Of a stretch of DNA of 64,000 bases, positions 60,145-64,000 are shown piece by piece; the stretch's first letter is position 1; each line of letters begins with the position of its first letter. Origin of the DNA: Mycobacterium sp. ST-F2 (lineage in GTDB: Bacteria; Actinomycetota; Actinomycetes; Mycobacteriales; Mycobacteriaceae); NCBI RefSeq assembly GCF_001905655.1, contig NZ_JMHT01000073.1, positions 62,001-126,000 on the forward strand, in the 5' to 3' direction. The notes under the pieces are model-generated. The model worked only from the letters and a program-made list of their open reading frames with translations, made no database searches and was not told where the DNA came from. Position numbers and translations under genes: made by a program.

Positions 60145-60194
60145 AAAGTGCCCCCGGCAGGATTCGAACCTGCGACACCGGCTTTAGGAGAGCC
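60145..60194. repeat. Right attachment site (attR) within tRNA-Arg
   Basis: A 50-bp perfect copy of 42262-42311. It supplies the 3' part of the intact tRNA-Arg gene, so insertion leaves the tRNA functional. The chromosomal 5' half of the tRNA continues from 60195 to 60221. Confidence 0.95.
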
Positions 60195-60221
60195 GTGCTC
60201 TATCCCCTGAGCTACGGGGGC
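60149..60221 (-). tRNA. tRNA-Arg (anticodon CCT)
   Basis: Complete cloverleaf on the minus strand. The acceptor stem GCCCCCG pairs with CGGGGGC, the D arm carries AGCTCAGGGGATAGAGC, the anticodon stem CGGCT/AGCCG closes the loop CTCCTAA (anticodon CCT), and the T arm is GGTTCGAATCC. The discriminator is A at 60149. CCA is not encoded (a single C follows). It is the integration target of the element. Confidence 0.97.
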
Positions 60222-60336
60222 GGGGACGCCTCATGGTAATCGGCAATCGGCCGACTGACGGTATCGGGGCGGCGCGGGTGCCTGGATCGTCTGCTACATC
60301 TCATGTGCTGACCGCATGCCCACCACGGCGAGTGCC

Positions 60337-61287
60337 TCATCGCAATAGAGCATGGACTGCCTGCAATTGCCGCAGTTGCTCGGTGAAACCGTCGGGGCCG
60401 AGGACGCCGATCCGACACACCAGGTGCCGCGCACCGGCATCGATGAAGCTCGCCAACTGGGCGGCGACGGTGTCGGTCGTCCCCGCCGCGTAAGTCTGGA
60501 TCTGCTCGAGGACAGCAATGCCGGCCCCGTAGGTGTTGGTGGCGAAATGATCCAGCGCGGCCCGGCCACCGTCGGCGTCGTCGGTGACCAGCACGGTGAC
60601 AAACAGCGCGGGCGTGACGGCGTCGGCGGCACGGTCGGCGCTCTGCGCCGCGGCCCGAACCTCAGCCAGACCTGACCGATATACCTGCGGCGTCGGCGGA
60701 TACGGCAGCCAGCCGTCGTACAGTCGGCCAGTGCGGGCCCGGGCACCGCTGGTATCGGCGGCGAGCCACACGGGCGGGCCTGACTCGCTGAATGGCGTGA
60801 TGCCGGCCGGGATGTCGTCGAGCTGCAGCACTGAACCGTGAAATGAACTGGTTTCCTTGCAATTCCAGAGCTGACGCCATAAGGCGACGGTGTCGTCGAG
60901 GCGTGCGAAACGCCGCTGCCAGGGCACCTCCGAGGCCGCATACTCCCTCTCGGACACTCCAGGAAAACCCGCGCCCACCGCCACAGTCAGGCGTCCGCCC
61001 GACAGCCGGTCGATGGACGCGAGTACCTGCGCCGTCTGCACAGGCCGGCGCAGCACCGGCTGCAACGCCGCGGTACCCAGCGTGATCCGGTCGGTGACAG
61101 CCGCGGCCGCCGACAGAAACGTCAGCGCTTCGATCCGTGGGCGCACCAGCGAATCGTTGGCCCACAGCGAATCAAATCCCAAATCCTCGACGGCCCTTGC
61201 CATCTCGAGGAGCTCGCGGAGATCGGTACTGGCCCACGGTTCGGCGGCCAGGGGTGGCATGACACCAAGACGGATTGACTGATCCAT
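60337..61287 (-). CDS. LLM-class flavin/F420-dependent oxidoreductase
   Basis: A 316-residue TIM-barrel protein of the luciferase-like monooxygenase group. Markers are RAVEDLGFDSLWANDSL, ITLGTAALQPVLRRPVQTAQVLASIDRLSGGRLTVAVGAGF and ARAGRLYDGWLPYPPTP-like (ARARTGRLYDGWLPY). In mycobacteria many members use F420 rather than FMN. The substrate is unknown. It is divergent from the XRE regulator with an 84-nt gap, suggesting regulation by it. Confidence 0.87.
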   Translation of the reverse strand: MDQSIRLGVMPPLAAEPWASTDLRELLEMARAVEDLGFDSLWANDSLVRPRIEALTFLSAAAAVTDRITLGTAALQPVLRRPVQTAQVLASIDRLSGGRLTVAVGAGFPGVSEREYAASEVPWQRRFARLDDTVALWRQLWNCKETSSFHGSVLQLDDIPAGITPFSESGPPVWLAADTSGARARTGRLYDGWLPYPPTPQVYRSGLAEVRAAAQSADRAADAVTPALFVTVLVTDDADGGRAALDHFATNTYGAGIAVLEQIQTYAAGTTDTVAAQLASFIDAGARHLVCRIGVLGPDGFTEQLRQLQAVHALLR

Positions 61288-61371
61288 GCCACGAGCGTCG
61301 CGTCAGCGTCGCTGCGCGACAATTCCCCGCAGGGAATAGCGGTCAGCACCGCAATTGGGTTGACTGGTCGC

Positions 61372-62190
61372 ATGACCGCTTCCGCGCTCGGTGACTTCGG
61401 TACGACGCTGCGACAGTGGCGCAATCTTCGTCGGCTCAGCCAGATAGACCTCGCGATCGATGCCGGCACCACCCAGCGACACCTGAGTTTCCTGGAGCAG
61501 GGACGTTCAGCGCCCGGGCGCGACATCGTCAGCCGACTGGCCGACTCGCTGAAACTGACGCTGCGGCAACGCAATGCGCTGCTGTCGGTGGCCGGCTTCG
61601 CGCCGTCGCATCCGGAGTCACCGCCTGACGCGCCGCTGCTCGAACCGGTGCGCAAGGCACTTCAGCATGTTCTCGACGGCCACTTGCCGTACCCGGCCCT
61701 GGTCATGAACGGCTTTGGCGAGCTGGTCGCCAACAACAGCGCGTTCGGCCTGCTGACCGACGAGGTCGCGGACTGGTTGCTCGAACCGCCGGTGAACGTT
61801 TTGCGGGTTGCCTTGCATCCCGAGGGCATGGCACCACGGATCGTGAATCTCGACGATTGGCGGCGCCACATCCTGCACGCACTCCGCGAGCGCGGCCCGC
61901 ACCCGCGAATCGACGCGCTGATCGCGGAACTGGAGAGCTACGGCGTGCCCGCGCCGGGCAGTCAGCCAGTCGAATCTCTCGGCTTCGCGGTGCCACTGCA
62001 CCTGTCCTCGCCTGACGGTGACGTGCGGCTCATCGCGACCATCGCGACGTTTGTGACCGCGCTCGATGTCACGGTGTCGGAACTGCGCCTGGAAGCATTT
62101 CTGCCAGCCGATGCGCAAACCGCTGCCATCCTCGCGCGCCGCAATGAAGACCGACGTCCCGCTGAAAACATTGTTGCAGAACATGTTTGA
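61372..62190 (+). CDS. XRE-family regulator with MmyB-like ligand-binding domain
   Basis: A 272-residue regulator. The N-terminal helix-turn-helix is LRQWRNLRRLSQIDLAIDAGTTQRHLSFLEQGRSAPGRDIVSRLADSLKL. The C-terminal part (about 90-260) is the PAS-like MmyB domain (YPALVMNGFGELVANNSAFGLL and RLIATIATFVTALDVTVSELRLEAFLPAD). Such regulators bind fatty acids and often control an adjacent oxidoreductase. The ATG at 61372 fits the domain start. Confidence 0.9.
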   Translation: MTASALGDFGTTLRQWRNLRRLSQIDLAIDAGTTQRHLSFLEQGRSAPGRDIVSRLADSLKLTLRQRNALLSVAGFAPSHPESPPDAPLLEPVRKALQHVLDGHLPYPALVMNGFGELVANNSAFGLLTDEVADWLLEPPVNVLRVALHPEGMAPRIVNLDDWRRHILHALRERGPHPRIDALIAELESYGVPAPGSQPVESLGFAVPLHLSSPDGDVRLIATIATFVTALDVTVSELRLEAFLPADAQTAAILARRNEDRRPAENIVAEHV

Positions 62191-62286
62191 CCGAGTCTTC
62201 GGGGTCAGGTCAGGTCAAATCGGCGCCGCCGGCGCGGCGTGCAGTGAGTCGGTGACCTATCGGTGGCATCGGGATTCTGATGTCGG

Positions 62287-62988
62287 TCACGGTGCCGCGT
62301 GTGCGGACGGTGCTGTCTGACTGTGCGACGCGGTGTCGGGTGCGCCGAGTTGATCTGCGACGGCGACAACCAGGCCGCCGAGCATGAAGGCCGTGATCGC
62401 CGCGGCCAGCGTCGGCGTACTGAGGCTGGGGATGAATCGCCGGGCTCCCGCGATGTCGGGACCGCCGCCCCCGTGGTACTTGTGCGTCAGTGCGTGGCCT
62501 TTGCCTTTTTGCAGCAGGTACCGGTTCACCGGGTAGGCGGCGAAGAAGGCGACAGTCAGCGCGATCATCATGCCGATCCAGAAGATCGGGTTGACCAGGC
62601 CGGCGTTCATCGCGCCCGGGATCACCGCCATGACCAGGTTGTCGACGACCTCCATGGTCGCGATCGAGAGGGTGTCGGCGGCCAGCACCACGCTGAGCGC
62701 CGTGCCGATCGCCAGGCCGGCCTTCAGCAGCGGCAGCGTCGAGAGGGTGTAGCCGAAGATGAAGGCCAGCGCGATGGCCAGGGCGATGGTGGCCAGGTTC
62801 GTCAATCCAAGGGCCGTGCCGATGATCAGACCGACGATCTCACCGATGGCGCAGCCGGTGAGGCAGTGCAGCGTCGCACTGACCGCCATCGCGTTGATGT
62901 CGGCGCCGTGGTGCGCATGATCCATGTGAGAGCTGTGGTCATGTTCGGCGTGGTGGTTGCCGTGGTGGTCGTGGGACTCGCTGGCCAT
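62287..62988 (-). CDS. His-rich DUF4396 membrane protein (putative copper-related)
   Basis: A 233-residue membrane protein. The N-terminal 28 residues are full of His, Asp and Ser (SHDHHGNHHAEHDHSSHMDHAHHG), a likely metal-binding tail. Four to five TM segments follow, with ATLHCLTGCAIGEIVGL, MEVVDNLVMAVIP and ALTHKYHGGGGPDIAGARRF, typical of DUF4396. The ATG at 62988 has GAGGAA upstream; the ATG at 63003 is an alternative. A CsoR-type operator lies about 50 nt upstream, so it is probably induced by copper and takes part in copper efflux or binding. Confidence 0.85.
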   Translation of the reverse strand: MASESHDHHGNHHAEHDHSSHMDHAHHGADINAMAVSATLHCLTGCAIGEIVGLIIGTALGLTNLATIALAIALAFIFGYTLSTLPLLKAGLAIGTALSVVLAADTLSIATMEVVDNLVMAVIPGAMNAGLVNPIFWIGMMIALTVAFFAAYPVNRYLLQKGKGHALTHKYHGGGGPDIAGARRFIPSLSTPTLAAAITAFMLGGLVVAVADQLGAPDTASHSQTAPSAHAAP

Positions 62989-63036
62989 GGTGTCGTTCCT
63001 CATCGTCTCGATCGCGGTATCGGAGTCGAGACCACC

Positions 63037-63053
63037 ATACCCCCAGGGGGTAT
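63037..63053. promoter_or_regulatory. CsoR-type operator ATACCCCCAGGGGGTAT
   Basis: Perfect 17-bp dyad with ATAC...GTAT ends and a C-tract/G-tract core, the form bound by CsoR/RicR copper repressors. It lies upstream of the His-rich DUF4396 gene and just past the stop of the oxygenase gene, so it belongs to the DUF4396 promoter. No CsoR gene is in the window. Confidence 0.75.
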
Positions 63054-63059
63054 ATATGG

Positions 63060-64000
63060 CTAGGCTGTGGAGGTGACGGTGCCGCCCTCGGCCTCGGCGC
63101 GGTTGGCCGCAAGTTGCGCGCGCGAGTAGTGGGTGCGCCAGCCGGGTTGTCCGAAGCGTCGGCGCACTGCGAAGTAGGCGGGCCCGAACTGTCCCGCGAC
63201 CGGGATGGGGATCGCCCGCCAGATGGCGGCGTGGATGCGGCGCTCCAAGCGGTCGACTGCGGTCGTCCGCAGGCCCAGGCCAGCGTGGAACTTCTCCGGG
63301 ACGCCGGCGAGTACCCCGACGCGGACGGTGCGCGTCACCGGCAGTGACAGCAGTCGCCACAGCGACATCGGGACCAGGTCCCAGCCGCGCGGCTTCGCGA
63401 GGTTCAGCGCATGGTCGACGATGAACTGCACCTGGGGATTGACTTCGAGGGTGTCGTCGACGATGGGTTGCCAGTAGTCGCAGAAGCCGGCATAGGTCTC
63501 CGGTAGGGCGCGGACGCCGTAACGGATGCCGACCTCCTTGAGTGCGCGGTAGGCCTGTTCGCGTTCGTCGTCGTTGGCGAACAGTCCGAACTCGTCGGCG
63601 ATGTCGAGGACGCCTTTGAGGATGGATCCCCAGGTCCAGTTCCAGACGTCCTTGTTCCACGCGTGATACGGGCTGCCGTCGGGCATGGATCCAGAGATGG
63701 GGCGGTGCAGTTCGTACAGGCCGTGGGCGACCTCATCGGCTTCCGGCCCGGCGAACACGATGCCCATCACCATCTCGTAGGTGCTGATCAGACGGCGGCT
63801 CGCTGCCTGCAAGGTCGGGAGGTCCTCAGTGCCGTTGAGCGCGCGGTCCTTCTCGCTGAGGACATGGGCGATCTTCGGGTGCAGCGTCGGCATGATCAGT
63901 GCCGGCACGTTGGCGTACAGCAGCACCAGTGGATGGCCGACGACGTGGCGTCCCAGTGAGCCTTCGGCCAATGGGTCGGCCGTTGAGGCCGCGGGGCGCG
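63060..64000 (-). CDS. MpaB/rubber-oxygenase-type (DUF2236) protein, 5' end outside window
   Basis: At least 303 residues of an oxygenase-MpaB family protein. Markers are LVLLYANVPALIMPTLHPKIAHVL near the N-terminus, AGPEADEVAHGLYELHRPISGSMPDGSPYHAWNKDVWNWTWGSILKGVLD with the His pair expected to bind heme or metal, and LPETYAGFCDYWQPIVDDTLEVNP. The frame is open to the window edge. The first possible start inside is a TTG at 63971 without ribosome site, so the true start is probably beyond. Family members include the latex-clearing oxygenase Lcp; the substrate here is unknown. Confidence 0.85.
   Translation of the reverse strand, partial: RPAASTADPLAEGSLGRHVVGHPLVLLYANVPALIMPTLHPKIAHVLSEKDRALNGTEDLPTLQAASRRLISTYEMVMGIVFAGPEADEVAHGLYELHRPISGSMPDGSPYHAWNKDVWNWTWGSILKGVLDIADEFGLFANDDEREQAYRALKEVGIRYGVRALPETYAGFCDYWQPIVDDTLEVNPQVQFIVDHALNLAKPRGWDLVPMSLWRLLSLPVTRTVRVGVLAGVPEKFHAGLGLRTTAVDRLERRIHAAIWRAIPIPVAGQFGPAYFAVRRRFGQPGWRTHYSRAQLAANRAEAEGGTVTSTA

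Larger units (their letters stand above)
42262..60194. mobile_element. Actinomycete integrative and conjugative element (AICE) in tRNA-Arg(CCT)
   Basis: A segment of about 17.9 kb is bounded by a perfect 50-bp direct repeat (42262-42311 and 60145-60194) that matches the 3' part of the tRNA-Arg gene at the right end. It carries a rolling-circle HUH replication initiator, an FtsK/TraSA-type DNA translocase, an excisionase and a tyrosine integrase beside the tRNA. These modules define AICEs of the pSAM2 kind, which transfer double-stranded DNA with a single translocase. Cargo includes a possible defence or toxin module (44955-48757), a P450/desaturase/efflux operon with TetR (49097-53621) and two unknown genes (53884-55232). 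All core genes look intact. Confidence 0.9.

Noticed and set aside
1..64000. CRISPR arrays, rRNA genes or insertion-sequence transposases
   Set aside because: No regularly spaced direct repeats with unique spacers, no rRNA sequence and no transposase motif were seen on either strand.

Overview
The window is high-GC chromosomal DNA of a mycobacterium, most likely a fast-growing environmental species (Mycolicibacterium type). From memory of the M. tuberculosis gene order, the backbone is recognisable: the gltA2 3' end, arfA/ompA, prrB-prrA, accD3, echA6, an Rv0906-like metallo-hydrolase, ctpE and the Rv0909/Rv0910/Rv0911 set. No database search was possible, so all names rest on motif recognition.

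Layout. 0-6.3 kb: gltA2 end, a MarR-controlled DHA2 efflux pump, an FKBP isomerase, arfA and the PrrAB two-component system. 6.3-26.5 kb: a block of about 20 kb between prrA and accD3, which are neighbours in M. tuberculosis. It holds a phospholipase-D-like protein, a split ChrA transporter, a heterodimeric ABC exporter, a LuxR regulator with two coupled acyl-CoA synthetases, an M-box (Mg2+) riboswitch unit encoding only tiny ORFs, and an amine-catabolism locus (IclR, two APC permeases, aldehyde dehydrogenase, copper amine oxidase) marked by a repeated CAAATGAGAAT motif. 26.5-42.2 kb: accD3 to ctpE and beyond, then an RCK-gated ion channel, a secreted CHAP protein, a methyltransferase and an SLC13-type transporter. 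Two copies of one palindromic element lie here, one of them in frame inside accD3.

42.26-60.19 kb: an integrated mobile element of about 17.9 kb, flanked by a perfect 50-bp repeat of the 3' part of a tRNA-Arg(CCT) gene. It has the toolkit of an actinomycete integrative and conjugative element (AICE): an HUH replication initiator at the left, and an FtsK/TraSA-like translocase, excisionase and tyrosine integrase at the right, each set joined by ATGA-type overlaps. The cargo is (i) a module of an ImmA/IrrE metalloprotease and a PIN protein flanked by two related proteins of unknown family, one paired with a BpsA-like transferase, which is the best candidate for an undescribed system; (ii) a TetR-controlled sterol-desaturase/P450/MFS operon; (iii) two coupled unknown genes.

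60.2-64 kb: back in the host chromosome, with an LLM-class oxidoreductase, a divergent XRE regulator, a His-rich DUF4396 membrane protein behind a CsoR-type operator, and the 3' part of an MpaB-type oxygenase that runs off the window.
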